In this document: one piece after another, positions 8,918 to 18,003 of the stretch
How positions within the stretch are numbered: the stretch's first letter is position 1
Layout: every line of letters starts with the position of its first letter
Assembly (NCBI RefSeq): GCF_903166585.1
Contig: NZ_CAESCM010000008.1
Coordinates: 62,001-126,000 of the forward strand
DNA length: 64,000 nt
Direction of reading: 5' to 3'
DNA from: Pedobacter ghigonis
Lineage (GTDB): Bacteria; Bacteroidota; Bacteroidia; Sphingobacteriales; Sphingobacteriaceae
Position numbers and translations under genes: made by a program
Notes under the pieces: model-generated
Databases searched by the model: none
What the model was told of the DNA's origin: nothing
Seen by the model: only the letters and a program-made list of their open reading frames with translations

Positions 8918-9991
8918 TTATTTTCCGTTCAATTTTTTAATCAGGTCGGTTTCATCTTTGCGGTACGGGCTTCCATCGGCATTAAAAATTTCGTGGAACC
9001 ACTCAATCGGTTCGCTGCCATCAGCAAGCGGGGTATCCCATGCAAATTTGGTATTGGTTTTACCGGCAACAAAGCCCCAGTTAATGGCACCTACATTTTC
9101 TTTTTTCAATAGCGGAAGGATGTTTGCAAAGCGACTGTTACGACTTCTGGCCATGTATTCGGTACAAATGAGCGGGCGGCCGCTTGCTTTCAGCAATTCG
9201 AGTGTTCTCTGGTGCCAATCGGGTGCTTCGTAATTGTGGTAGGTAACAATATCCGAATTGGCCAGCTGCAGTTGATTCAGTTTTTCGAAATTCCATTTCC
9301 ATAAACCTATGGTAATGGGTTGGCTCGGATTTATCGTACGCGCCCACTCGATGGTTTTGGTTAATAATGGAATGGTATTTTCGAGTTTACCGCTGTTACC
9401 CGGTTCGTTGTATAAATCCCACATCAATACCCTTTTATCATTGGCGAAGCGTGTTAAAACAGCTTTTACATAGGTTTCGAGTTCGGCAAAACCGGCAGTT
9501 TCCTTGTAGGCAGGGTCGCCCGGATCTTGCAACCAGCCCGAATTATGTACGCCCACTTTGGGTTCGGGTTGCTTGCCGGTAGCCGAAGTTTTGTTCCAGC
9601 AATCGTCAAAAAACACAAACATCGGACTGATCTTGTGCTTATCGGCGATCGTCAGAAACTGATCAACTCTTTTTAAAAAGCCTTCAGGATCTTGTTTGTA
9701 AGCTTTGCTATATAAAAAAACCCGCAAAGTATTGAAGCCAATGCTGTTGGCCCAGCCCAGTTCTTTATCTATTAAATCGGGGCTAAAAGTATCAGCCTGC
9801 CACATTTCGAGCTGATTAATGGCATTTGCCGGAATATAATTGGCACCCGTTAGCCATTGGTGGCTCTTGTACCACTCGTTTGCTTTGGCTACCGACCAAA
9901 CTTCTGCTGTGGCTTTTTTATTTTGTGCAACAATTTTACCAGTGCCAATTGCAATTAAAAGTGCTATCGATAGGAAAAATTTAGACTTCAT
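8918..9991 (-). CDS. Clan GH-A glycoside hydrolase (GH5-like), secreted
   Basis: A 357-residue protein with a Sec signal peptide (about residues 1-22) and a single (beta/alpha)8 domain. The catalytic residues of clan GH-A are visible: the acid/base Glu196 in WDLYNEPGN and the nucleophile Glu278 in ICTEYMAR. Bacteroidetes homologues are usually annotated as cellulase-family or 1,4-beta-xylanase-like, but the substrate is not certain and I would not name one. It is probably the first gene of the PUL 1 operon: the start is preceded by a strong operator/promoter (10121-10177), while the 133-bp gap to susC shows only a weak repeat fragment and no clear promoter. The leader element AACCAAAGTATAAACC abuts the ATG. 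Confidence 0.8.
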   Translation of the reverse strand: MKSKFFLSIALLIAIGTGKIVAQNKKATAEVWSVAKANEWYKSHQWLTGANYIPANAINQLEMWQADTFSPDLIDKELGWANSIGFNTLRVFLYSKAYKQDPEGFLKRVDQFLTIADKHKISPMFVFFDDCWNKTSATGKQPEPKVGVHNSGWLQDPGDPAYKETAGFAELETYVKAVLTRFANDKRVLMWDLYNEPGNSGKLENTIPLLTKTIEWARTINPSQPITIGLWKWNFEKLNQLQLANSDIVTYHNYEAPDWHQRTLELLKASGRPLICTEYMARSRNSRFANILPLLKKENVGAINWGFVAGKTNTKFAWDTPLADGSEPIEWFHEIFNADGSPYRKDETDLIKKLNGK

Positions 9992-10120
9992 GGTTTATAC
10001 TTTGGTTATGCTTTAATTAGAATATTTAAAAAGATTGGGAAACTTTACTATTAAATCGGCATTGCCCTGGTTGTATTGACAAGGCATTGATGCTGGGTGG
10101 AATATTTGGTTTCTTCATTT

Positions 10121-10177
10121 CAAAGTAAGAGAATGTAGCCTGAAAAATTTGTTCAATCTTTTGTCGTTTTATATCAA
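10121..10177 (-). promoter_or_regulatory. Promoter with predicted HTCS operator, site A (upstream of GH-A glycosidase)
   Basis: On the minus strand a 28-bp operator at 10150-10177 (half-sites TTGATAT, ACGACAA and TTGAACA) lies exactly 21 bp before TTACTTTG (10121-10128), a near match to the Bacteroidetes -7 box. Three other sites in the window keep the same half-sites and the same 21-bp spacing. This copy is the most diverged at its first half-site. Confidence 0.75.
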
Positions 10178-10192
10178 GTTGTGCTATAAAAG

Positions 10193-10228
10193 CAAAAGAG
10201 CAGCCCTAATGTGGCTGCTCTTTATTTA
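10193..10228 (-). terminator. Intrinsic terminator of the lectin-GH43 gene
   Basis: The inverted repeat GAGCAGCC...GGCTGCTC with a short loop begins about 10 nt after the stop of the GH43 gene. On the minus strand it is followed by TTTTGCTTTTAT. It insulates that gene from the next operon, whose operator starts within about 20 nt. The flanks are also T-rich on the plus strand, so it may work in both directions. Confidence 0.75.
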
Positions 10229-10234
10229 ATTGGC

Positions 10235-11809
10235 TTACTCTCCAACCGGAATCGGAATGTTGATACCTGTGGCAACTGCAGTGCCGAAATTGGGCGATCC
10301 ATCGGCATTCCAACTTAGTTTCTGCATCCTTGGCGTTCTTGCTCCGTTTGTGGTATTGGCTACACTTCGGGCATGGTATATAAACCAGTTTTCTTTGTGC
10401 AGTACTCCATTCGGATCGGTATAACTACTGGTAAAGAAACCATTGTGGCCAGGCCCGTACACGCCATTGGCATCACTCTTAACAAAAACCTGTTTTTTAT
10501 TAATCCAATCTGCCGGTACCAGCGGATCGCCTCCTGCTTTAAGCTGAATTTGCGCCAAACAGTAATTATCACTGCTGTAGCGACTGGCCGAGTAAATGAT
10601 AAACACGGGGCTACTGGCATCTTTTTGCAGCATAATTGGTCCTTCGTTAACACCGGCACCCAAAGCGCCGCTAGGTTCGTATTTCTCCCAGTTATTGGTT
10701 GGCGATGATATTTTTACCCGATCACCGCTGATGGTCCATGGATCGGACATGGGTGCAATGTAAATGTATTGCTTAAACTTAGTGGCCACGTTTTCCCAAC
10801 CCGACCAAATGAAATAATTTGCCGAACCAATCGTCAACACTGAGCCATCTATCGCCCATTGATCGCTCGGATCGCTGATTTTACCTTTAAAATTCCAGGT
10901 TCCTGTCATCGGGTCCGCATTGGGGTTTTCGAGCACAAACATGCGGTGGCTTACATCTCCCCCATCATTTGCTGCAAAATATAAATACCATTTGCCCGAC
11001 AGGAAATGCAATTCGGGTGCCCAGATGTTCGAAGAATAAGCCATTCCGGCAGGTGGAGTCCACACTACCGATTCAACCGCTGTAGAGAGCAGCGACATTG
11101 TTTTGGTTTTCCGCAATCCGATTTTATTCCCCCGGGTGTACATGAAATAATAATAACCGTCTTTCTCTGCCACATAAGGATCGGGCCTGCTGGCATCAAT
11201 CAGCGGGTTCTGAAAATTGGTATCGTGAAAATTAAATTGGGCCTGCGTGCCTGTTACCGTCGTTGTTTGCCTTATTTTGGTTCCAGGTGTACTGCTTTCC
11301 GGGTCGACAGTCATTTTCATACCGGTTGCTTTATTGGTAACCGTGTAAACATTATTGCTCCCTGTATAATCGATGGCCCATTGTTGTGCATCGCTGCCAT
11401 CATCTGTTCCTTGCTGCAAGATATCGCCCGAAGTTGCCGAAGGCGATTTGAGGCATTTATTGCTCGTTACATTCACCAGTTTGTAATAGGTGGCATCAAT
11501 TTTTACCAGTTTCCATTTCTGGCCATTGTTAGGAAACCACCACCATTGCTGGATCGCGGCATTTTCGGCGGTAGAATTGCCGGTTACTTCGACCACAGGC
11601 CCATTAGATAACGACGATACGCCCCTGATGCGGTAAACTGCCCCATCAATTAAGGTACCTAGCGTGGGTGCAGCAGCGATTACATTTTGCAGTGCAAGCT
11701 TTCCGGCCTGGTTTTCGCCTTCAATAATACCGGTTGATGGTCCTTTTTGACAAGAACCAGCTAAAATTACCAGCCCTGCGGCCAGTTTAGCTAACATTTT
11801 GTTTCTCAT
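10235..11809 (-). CDS. GH43 lipoprotein with N-terminal ricin-type lectin domain
   Basis: The 524-residue product starts with a lipoprotein signal (lipobox LAGSC, Cys20). A ricin-B-type beta-trefoil follows (about residues 55-195, with repeated QQW motifs such as DAQQWAIDYTG). The rest is a five-bladed GH43 propeller from about residue 200. The GH43 triad is visible: Asp210 in SRPDPYV (base), Asp321 in WAIDGS (pKa modulator) and Glu389 in VNEGPIML (acid). GH43 enzymes are mostly alpha-L-arabinofuranosidases, beta-xylosidases or endo-arabinanases; the exact specificity is not readable. It is a single-gene unit with its own promoter (11893-11949) and terminator, divergent from the sensor kinase that probably controls it. 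Confidence 0.9.
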   Translation of the reverse strand: MRNKMLAKLAAGLVILAGSCQKGPSTGIIEGENQAGKLALQNVIAAAPTLGTLIDGAVYRIRGVSSLSNGPVVEVTGNSTAENAAIQQWWWFPNNGQKWKLVKIDATYYKLVNVTSNKCLKSPSATSGDILQQGTDDGSDAQQWAIDYTGSNNVYTVTNKATGMKMTVDPESSTPGTKIRQTTTVTGTQAQFNFHDTNFQNPLIDASRPDPYVAEKDGYYYFMYTRGNKIGLRKTKTMSLLSTAVESVVWTPPAGMAYSSNIWAPELHFLSGKWYLYFAANDGGDVSHRMFVLENPNADPMTGTWNFKGKISDPSDQWAIDGSVLTIGSANYFIWSGWENVATKFKQYIYIAPMSDPWTISGDRVKISSPTNNWEKYEPSGALGAGVNEGPIMLQKDASSPVFIIYSASRYSSDNYCLAQIQLKAGGDPLVPADWINKKQVFVKSDANGVYGPGHNGFFTSSYTDPNGVLHKENWFIYHARSVANTTNGARTPRMQKLSWNADGSPNFGTAVATGINIPIPVGE

Positions 11810-11892
11810 AAAAAAATACTAAAACTGCAATGGCATAGTATAGCCGGTAGAAGATTTTGCAGTAAGGTTTATAATTTGGTTAATTGCAAAAT

Positions 11893-11949
11893 CAAAGTAA
11901 AACATTGGTGCCCGTAAAATTTGTTCATCTTTTTGTCGATATGTCTCAA
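11893..11949 (-). promoter_or_regulatory. Promoter with predicted HTCS operator, site B (upstream of lectin-GH43)
   Basis: On the minus strand the operator at 11922-11949 reads TTGAGAC, 3 bp, TCGACAA, 4 bp, ATGAACA. TTACTTTG (11893-11900) follows after 21 bp, and the presumed transcript start region carries the leader element AACCAAATTATAAACC (11866-11883). The site lies in the divergent region of the kinase gene, so the regulator may also act on its own transcription. Confidence 0.85.
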
Positions 11950-12073
11950 ATCATGCGTTTTTAAAAAGCCAAAAACAAATTAATACACTGACAATCAACA
12001 ACTAAACACCAACACCTCGCAAACACTTAGAGCCAGCTCAAAACAGGGTCGGTTTAACGTTTCGATTTATCTC

Positions 12074-12088
12074 TATATTTGATATTGA
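12074..12088 (+). promoter_or_regulatory. -7 promoter element of the sensor kinase gene
   Basis: TATATTTG at 12074-12081 is a full match to the Bacteroidetes -7 consensus, with TTT near 12052 as a possible -33 element. Only 14 nt separate it from the ATG, so the transcript would start about 8 nt before the gene and be almost leaderless. Confidence 0.55.
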
Positions 12089-12095
12089 CTTTACT

Positions 12096-15000
12096 ATGCG
12101 GTTTCTTTTATCTGTTTGTTTATTGGTTTCTTTTTTTGCAGTTTCTACCTGCGAAGGGCAATCCTATTACTTTAAACAATACCAGGCCGATGATGGCTTA
12201 GCCCACAACTCGGTTAATACCATTCTGCAGGATAAAAAAGGGATGATTTGGGTAGGCACCAGAGGTGGTTTGAACCGCTTTGATGGCTATACGTTTAAAA
12301 CCTTCAAAAATGAAAAAAGTAAATTTGGCAATATTGGCAACAACATTATTGTAAGTCTGGCCGAAGATAAAAAAAGCATGTTGTGGGTGGGTACCGGTCG
12401 TGGTGTTTTTAAATATGATCCGCATAAGGAAGTATTTACTCCCCTTGAGTCTACGCTGCAAAAATACATCAACTCCATTTTAGTCGACCGGCAAAACAAT
12501 CTGTTTTTTTTAGCCAACAGAGAGCTTCACAAATATACGCAGCAGGATAACCAGGTGGTAAACCTGAACATTAGTGCTGCCTGTATCGCGCTCGATGATC
12601 GCGGCAATATTATAATTGGCAATGATGACGGGCAGCTGGTTACCTACAACCCGCAAGCTAAATCTAAAACCACGGTAAGTATAATCGACCAGCGTGTACC
12701 TGCAAACCGGCGATCCATTAGCAAAGTCTTTCCTATTGCGGATAACCGCATATTGGTTGGCTGCTTTAAACAGGGTTTAAAAAGTTATGATCCAAAAACG
12801 GGCGAGATCAAATCGCTGATCCTCAAAAACAGTGATAATACCGATATTTATGTGCGCGACATTACTGCCGGCGAAAAGCAGGAATACTGGATTGCCACCG
12901 AATCGGGTATCTACATTTATAATCTGGCAACCAACACCAGTCAAAACCTGCGGAAACGGGCCGGCGATCCTTATTCTATTCCCGATAATGCCGTTTATAC
13001 CGTTTGCAGGGATAATGAAGGTGGCATGTGGACAGGTACTTATTTCGGTGGATTGAGTTACTTCTCCAAAAACAACGCAAGGTTCGAAAAATATTTTCCG
13101 CTGGTAGGCACCAATTCCATTTCAGGAAATGCCGTACGGGAAATTTGTCCGGATAACAAAGGCAATTTGTGGATTGGTACCGAAGATGCCGGGGTTAATA
13201 GGTTTAATCCTAAAACGGGGATTTTCACCAATTATACGGCCAATGGCAAATCCGGAAATTTATCCTACCCCAACATCCACGGCCTGCTCGCTTTAGGCAA
13301 CCAGTTGTTTGTAGGCCCCTTTTTGCACGGAATGGAAATTGTTGATATTAACAAAGGAACGGTTAGGGATCGTTTCAAAACCATTGGCGAAGAAAATGAG
13401 CAAACCAGCGATTTTGTGCTTTCCATTCACCTGGCTAAAGATAGTACCATTTACGTAGGCACCGGTTACAACATGGGCTCCGGGCTCTTTACTTTTAACC
13501 CAAAGCAAAAAACATTTAAGCGGGTTAAACAGATTCCGGTAAACTCTTATGTTTACGATATCTGGGAAGATCGCTTTGGTAATATCTGGACCGGTAGCGT
13601 ATCGCGTGGTGCATTTTGGTACCACCCCAAAACAGGCAAACAAGGCAACATTACTTTCGGCGATAAAATTAAAAACAGTACCGTACGCGAATTTCCGGTG
13701 TGTGGGATTATGGAAGACAGCAACAAAGCCATGTGGTTTACTACCGAAGGTGGCGGTTTAATCAGGTTAAGTCCGGACAGGAAAGTATTGAAAAAGTTTA
13801 CCACCGAAACAGGCTTACCAACCAATATCCTTTTCCGCGCACTCGAAGACAGCTCTAAACATTTGTGGATAAGCTCGCTGAAGGGTTTAATCTGTTTTGA
13901 TTTGCAAACTGAAAAGTTTAAGGTTTATACCAAATCCAACGGCTTAATTACCGATCAGTTTAACTTCAGTTCGGCCTATAAAGATCCGGCCGGGCGCATG
14001 TATTTTGGCTCGGTAAGGGGCATGATTTCTTTTAATCCCAAAGATTTTGAGCAGAAAGATACCGCTCCCCCTACCTTCATTACCGGTTTTCAGATCAACA
14101 ACAAGGAAGTTTTTCCGAACGACAAAAATAGTCCGCTCACCAAATCCATTTCCTTTACAGATACCATTGTGCTTGCCCACGATCAGAATAATTTCAGTAT
14201 CGAATTTGCGGCGCTGAACTATTCCTCGCCGGAAGTTACCCGTTACGAATATGTAATGAAAGGTGTAGACCTGGCCACCACCTACCTGAACAACAACCGC
14301 AAAGCATATTTTACCGATTTATCGCCCGGCAATTACACCTTTTTAGTTCGGGCAAAAAGTAATGTAGAAAGCTGGGCTGGTAAAGAGCGTCGCCTTTTTA
14401 TTAAGATCAAACCGCCTTTCTGGAAAAGCATTACCGCTTATGTTTGCTATCTGTTGATGATTGCAACCGCACTTTTTCTGGCTGTCCGCTATTATCACCG
14501 TTACATCGAGCGTAAAAACCTCAATAAATTACAGTTGTTCGAGCACGAAAAAGAGAAGGAGATTTATCAGGCTAAAATTGAATTTTTCACCAACATCGCG
14601 CACGAAATACAAACCCCATTAACGCTAATTTTGGGCCCTGTTGAAATGATGATAGACCAGGCCGAAGGGCAGCCCTTTAAAAGCAGCCTGCTGATGGTCG
14701 AAAAAAATGCCAACCGTTTAGCTAAGCTAACCAACCAGCTGCTCGATTTCCGCAAAACAGAAATGCACCAGTTTGGTTTAAACTTTGTTAACACCAATAT
14801 AAACAGCCTGTTAAAAGAGCAGATCGAAATTTTCAAACAGGAAGCACTGAAAAGAAATATCGGGTTGGATTTAGCACTACCCAAAACCCCGATAATTGCC
14901 TTTGCAGACCGCGAAGCTTTGGTTAAAATTTGCAACAACCTGATTTCGAATGCCATCAAATACGGAACCAGTCAGGTGAATGTGCGTTTAAACACTTCAG

Positions 15001-15278
15001 CCGAAACAGAAGGGCACTTTACCATTACCTTTACCAATGATGGACGGGGCATTCCGCCGCAATACCATGCGCAGATTTTCGAACCCTTTTTCAGGTTATA
15101 CGGAAAGGATAAACCGGGTACCGGTATCGGACTTTCGCTTGCCAAATCTTTATCCGAATTGCACAATGGTTCGTTAAAATTAGTAGAAAGCGAAGTTAAC
15201 CAGGTGGTTTTCGAGTTAACTTTACCCATCCACCAAAAATTTGAATTTAAACTGAGTAGCTGGAAAAAGATAAAATAG
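12096..15278 (+). CDS. Hybrid-type PUL sensor histidine kinase without its receiver half (split HTCS kinase)
   Basis: The 1060-residue protein has a signal peptide and then a periplasmic sensor of repeated Reg_prop blades (for example GMIWVGTRGGLNRFDG and NLWIGTEDAGVNRFNP) up to about residue 680. A Y_Y_Y domain follows (to about 770), then one membrane helix at about 779-801. The cytoplasmic kinase has the H-box IAHEIQTPLTLILGP (His836), the N-box NNLISNAIKYG (about 947-957), the DGRGIP G-box and GTGIGLSLA (about 1008). This is the standard hybrid two-component sensor of Bacteroidetes PULs, except that the chain stops right after the ATPase domain. The receiver and DNA-binding parts are encoded by the next gene, 2 nt downstream in another frame. 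It probably senses an oligosaccharide of the surrounding loci. Confidence 0.95.
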   Translation: MRFLLSVCLLVSFFAVSTCEGQSYYFKQYQADDGLAHNSVNTILQDKKGMIWVGTRGGLNRFDGYTFKTFKNEKSKFGNIGNNIIVSLAEDKKSMLWVGTGRGVFKYDPHKEVFTPLESTLQKYINSILVDRQNNLFFLANRELHKYTQQDNQVVNLNISAACIALDDRGNIIIGNDDGQLVTYNPQAKSKTTVSIIDQRVPANRRSISKVFPIADNRILVGCFKQGLKSYDPKTGEIKSLILKNSDNTDIYVRDITAGEKQEYWIATESGIYIYNLATNTSQNLRKRAGDPYSIPDNAVYTVCRDNEGGMWTGTYFGGLSYFSKNNARFEKYFPLVGTNSISGNAVREICPDNKGNLWIGTEDAGVNRFNPKTGIFTNYTANGKSGNLSYPNIHGLLALGNQLFVGPFLHGMEIVDINKGTVRDRFKTIGEENEQTSDFVLSIHLAKDSTIYVGTGYNMGSGLFTFNPKQKTFKRVKQIPVNSYVYDIWEDRFGNIWTGSVSRGAFWYHPKTGKQGNITFGDKIKNSTVREFPVCGIMEDSNKAMWFTTEGGGLIRLSPDRKVLKKFTTETGLPTNILFRALEDSSKHLWISSLKGLICFDLQTEKFKVYTKSNGLITDQFNFSSAYKDPAGRMYFGSVRGMISFNPKDFEQKDTAPPTFITGFQINNKEVFPNDKNSPLTKSISFTDTIVLAHDQNNFSIEFAALNYSSPEVTRYEYVMKGVDLATTYLNNNRKAYFTDLSPGNYTFLVRAKSNVESWAGKERRLFIKIKPPFWKSITAYVCYLLMIATALFLAVRYYHRYIERKNLNKLQLFEHEKEKEIYQAKIEFFTNIAHEIQTPLTLILGPVEMMIDQAEGQPFKSSLLMVEKNANRLAKLTNQLLDFRKTEMHQFGLNFVNTNINSLLKEQIEIFKQEALKRNIGLDLALPKTPIIAFADREALVKICNNLISNAIKYGTSQVNVRLNTSAETEGHFTITFTNDGRGIPPQYHAQIFEPFFRLYGKDKPGTGIGLSLAKSLSELHNGSLKLVESEVNQVVFELTLPIHQKFEFKLSSWKKIK

Positions 15279-15280
15279 AT

Positions 15281-16054
15281 ATGACCGACAGTATTTTAAT
15301 TATTGATGATAATGAAGATATCCTGGAGTTTCTGACACAGGTTTTTGCAGGCACCTATAAATTACATCTGGCCATTAACGGAGAAGTTGCGCAGGAAATT
15401 CTGGATAAGGAGATTATCGACCTGATTATTTCGGATATCATGATGCCTGGCATTGACGGTTTTGAGCTCTGCCAGCTGATCAAATCAAACGTGGAATATT
15501 GTCACATCCCGATTATATTGCTTACCGCTAAAAATACCTATAAGGCCCATATTGAAGGCCTGGAAGTAGGTGCCGATTTATATATCAAGAAGCCGTTTTC
15601 GCCGCAATTACTACGTTTGCAGGTGGCAAACCTGTTGCAAAACCGGTTAAAAATTAAAGCCCATTTTGCCAGCTCACCTTTCGAAGATGTACGTGTAGTG
15701 GCCAATTCTAAAACCGAAGAAGCATTTCTGAAAAGGCTGGATGAGTACGTACGCAAAAACATTCAGGATCCCTATCTGGATATCGACCAGCTTGCCGAAC
15801 ACATGCACATGAGCCGGCCTACGCTTTACCGTAAAATTAAGGCCATTTCGGCGCTATCGCCAAAGGAGCTGATTGATGTTACCCGGTTAAAAAAAGCCAC
15901 CAAGTTAATTGCCCAAAACGAATTCAGCTTCTTCGAAATCGCTAAAATGGTTGGTTATGGCTCGCAAAGCCTGTTTAATAAAAACTTCCAAAGGGATTTT
16001 AAAGTATCGCCACAGGAGTATATGAATTCGCTGAGTAAGGATGGAGAAGGATAA
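15281..16054 (+). CDS. AraC-type response regulator, partner of the upstream kinase
   Basis: The 257-residue product has an N-terminal receiver domain: acidic pair Asp9/Asp10, phospho-acceptor Asp52 in ISDIMMPG, Thr82, and Lys104 in YIKKPF. A C-terminal AraC-family double helix-turn-helix follows (MSRPTLYRKIKAISALSP, then FEIAKMVGYGSQSLFNK and VSPQEYM). In classical hybrid sensors these domains are fused to the kinase; here they form a free protein translated from an ATG 2 nt after the kinase stop, so the two are almost certainly cotranscribed and translationally coupled. The AraC domain is the best candidate to bind the three-half-site operators at 10150, 11922, 18946 and 30294. Confidence 0.95.
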   Translation: MTDSILIIDDNEDILEFLTQVFAGTYKLHLAINGEVAQEILDKEIIDLIISDIMMPGIDGFELCQLIKSNVEYCHIPIILLTAKNTYKAHIEGLEVGADLYIKKPFSPQLLRLQVANLLQNRLKIKAHFASSPFEDVRVVANSKTEEAFLKRLDEYVRKNIQDPYLDIDQLAEHMHMSRPTLYRKIKAISALSPKELIDVTRLKKATKLIAQNEFSFFEIAKMVGYGSQSLFNKNFQRDFKVSPQEYMNSLSKDGEG

Positions 16055-16080
16055 ATTAATTTTCCTCCTTATCAGAAATC

Positions 16081-16560
16081 GTCATTCCCGCGCAGGCGGG
16101 AATCCTAATTACCGTCATGCAGAATTTATTTCAGCATCTCTACGATAGAATTTCCCTGTACCGTCATGCTGAACTTCCGCCCGGCCGGTCGGACGGGTGT
16201 TTCAGCACCTCTAAAATAGAGAGACCCTGAAATAAATCCGATAGCTATCGGATCAGGGTGACGACCATAAAGGGTTTACCTTCAAAGTGGACTTAGATCA
16301 ACTTTCCTCACCAAACCTTCATGGCCAAGCCTGGAGAGTTTCCCCTTACCGGAAACCGTCATTCCCGCGCAGGCGGGAATCTTAATGCTTTGGCTGCAGG
16401 CAGGTAAGCTTACTACGATGGGTTGGTAAAAGCATTACTGCAATTTCAAATAGCGATCGTTGTAAGATTGCTTCGTCGTTCCTCCTCGCAATGACGATTC
16501 TTCTATTAGGTTGTCAATGATAGATTTCTCCATTCCGCCACCGGTGAAAAACCGGCCGGC
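16081..16560. repeat. Cluster of dispersed palindromic repeats
   Basis: The gap between the response regulator and the oxidoreductase (16055-16643) holds no gene but several short palindromic repeats. ATTCCCGCGC/AGGCGGGAAT occurs at 16084-16103 and 16361-16380. ATCCGATAGCTATCGGAT (16236-16253) is enclosed by CCCTGA/TCAGGG. A TCGTCATTGCGAGG-type element lies near 16465-16496. GTCATGC and CTGAA blocks typical of Pedobacter-like intergenic repeats fill the spaces. The palindrome at 16236 recurs at 21793. These look like REP-type elements, not coding sequence. Confidence 0.75.
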
Positions 16561-16589
16561 TTCAGTCGAAATGACGATTATTGTTCCTA

Positions 16590-16628
16590 TAAACCAAAAA
16601 TGCCCGGAAATGATCCAGGCATCTTTGA
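16590..16628 (-). terminator. Intrinsic terminator of the oxidoreductase operon
   Basis: On the minus strand, within 20-50 nt of the stop of the oxidoreductase gene, ATGCCTGG pairs with CCGGGCAT across a short loop and is followed by TTTTTGGTTT. The position and T-run fit termination of the DUF1080-oxidoreductase transcript. Confidence 0.75.
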
Positions 16629-16643
16629 TTGATTGAGCTTAAT

Positions 16644-17999
16644 TTAATATTTAAATACTTTGCCTCCTACCATCACTGCTTTGCGGCTGGGATCGAAGGT
16701 TGCTTTTTCTCCCGTACGCACGGCAGCATTCGTCATGATATTGGCAATAGAATGTTGGTAACCTGCTTCAACAGGTGCATTAGGTTCTTTTCTACTGCGA
16801 ATACATTCCAGCCAGTTGCGCATGTGGTTCGAACTCAACACATCAGCCCCGGTATTGGCCGATGCCGCCGCAGCCGATGGTGCAGCCAGCTTAATTTCGG
16901 GCAGCAGGTTAGGCTTCATTTTCATTGCAGCCGCAGCCCTCGCCGTTAAACCACCTTGTGGCGAAATGGTATTGGTAATCAGGTTTAACTCTCCACCGTT
17001 CGAATAGTAAATCTCGGCTGGTTTTTCATCGCCATTGTGCATCCTCGAGGTAAATACCACCTGGAAACCTTTGGTCAGATCATCAAGCGGGCCATAATCA
17101 AACACCGCAGTTGTGGTATCCCAATTCCGCCTGCCATCTTTCCACTGGTAAATACCGCCGTTTGCGGTAACACTACGCGGATGCGACAGGCCGGTAAACC
17201 AGTGCACGGTATCAATCTGGTGGCTCATCCATTGGCCCGGCATCCCTGACGAATAAGGCCAGAACAACCTGTATTCGAGGTAAATTCTTGGATCAAAGGC
17301 TTCGTAAGGGCAGTTTAATAAAAAGCGCTTCCAGTCTGTATCCTGCTCTTTCAGTTTGGCCACCAAATCAGGCCTGCGCCATCGGCCCGGCTGGTTTACA
17401 TTCCAGCTCAGCTCTACCATCGTAATATCGCCAAATTTGCCTTGCTTAATAAAATCAGCAGCGGCCTGATAATTTTGTCCGCTACGGCGCTGCGAGCCAA
17501 TCTGCAGGATCTGTTTCGACGATCTTACCGCTTTCAATGCCGCATTGGCATCATCCATGGTTTCGGCAAAAGGTTTTTCGCAGTACACATCTTTTTTATG
17601 GTTAACGGCTTCGATAGCATGTAGGGCGTGTGCAAAATCGGGCGTACTGATAATTACAGCGTCCAGATCTTTCAGGGCATAAAGTTCGTCGTTATTTTTA
17701 CAGGTGGTAATGTCATGACCAATCTTGTTTTTAATATAATCTGCTCCTAAATCGCGGCGGTAATTCCATAAATCGGAAAGCGCCACAATATCAAAATTCA
17801 GTTCTTTATGGTGATTTAAAAAGCAAGGGAAAAGGGTATCTTTAAAACGGTCGGAAAAGCCAACCACCCCAACCCTAACCCTGTCATTAGCACCAATAAT
17901 ATTGGCATAACTCTTTGCCGACATGCCAAAAGTACCCACATAGGTACCAGCAGCAGCAATGGCGGCCTTTTTGATAAAATCTCTTCTCGATTCTTCCAT
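16644..17999 (-). CDS. Tat-exported Gfo/Idh/MocA-family oxidoreductase
   Basis: The 451-residue protein opens with a twin-arginine signal (ESRRDFIKKAAIAAAGTY), so it would be folded with its cofactor before export to the periplasm. A Rossmann domain follows (VRVGVVGFSDR, about residues 41-51) with the family motif EKPFAET at 141-147 and the GFO_IDH_MocA C-terminal fold. Members of this exported group carry tightly bound NAD(H) and oxidise or reduce sugars at C3. The gene starts 4 nt after the stop of the DUF1080 gene; the pair matches the 3-keto-glycoside route, in which the oxidoreductase makes a 3-keto sugar and the DUF1080 enzyme cleaves the glycosidic bond. Substrate unknown. Confidence 0.88.
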   Translation of the reverse strand: MEESRRDFIKKAAIAAAGTYVGTFGMSAKSYANIIGANDRVRVGVVGFSDRFKDTLFPCFLNHHKELNFDIVALSDLWNYRRDLGADYIKNKIGHDITTCKNNDELYALKDLDAVIISTPDFAHALHAIEAVNHKKDVYCEKPFAETMDDANAALKAVRSSKQILQIGSQRRSGQNYQAAADFIKQGKFGDITMVELSWNVNQPGRWRRPDLVAKLKEQDTDWKRFLLNCPYEAFDPRIYLEYRLFWPYSSGMPGQWMSHQIDTVHWFTGLSHPRSVTANGGIYQWKDGRRNWDTTTAVFDYGPLDDLTKGFQVVFTSRMHNGDEKPAEIYYSNGGELNLITNTISPQGGLTARAAAAMKMKPNLLPEIKLAAPSAAAASANTGADVLSSNHMRNWLECIRSRKEPNAPVEAGYQHSIANIMTNAAVRTGEKATFDPSRKAVMVGGKVFKY

Positions 18000-18003
18000 G
18001 GCC

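Noticed and set aside
11006..11611. Long antisense open frame opposite the lectin-GH43 gene
   Set aside because: It mirrors a well-supported coding region and its translation shows no domain pattern; the same holds for the other antisense frames over susC and susD genes.
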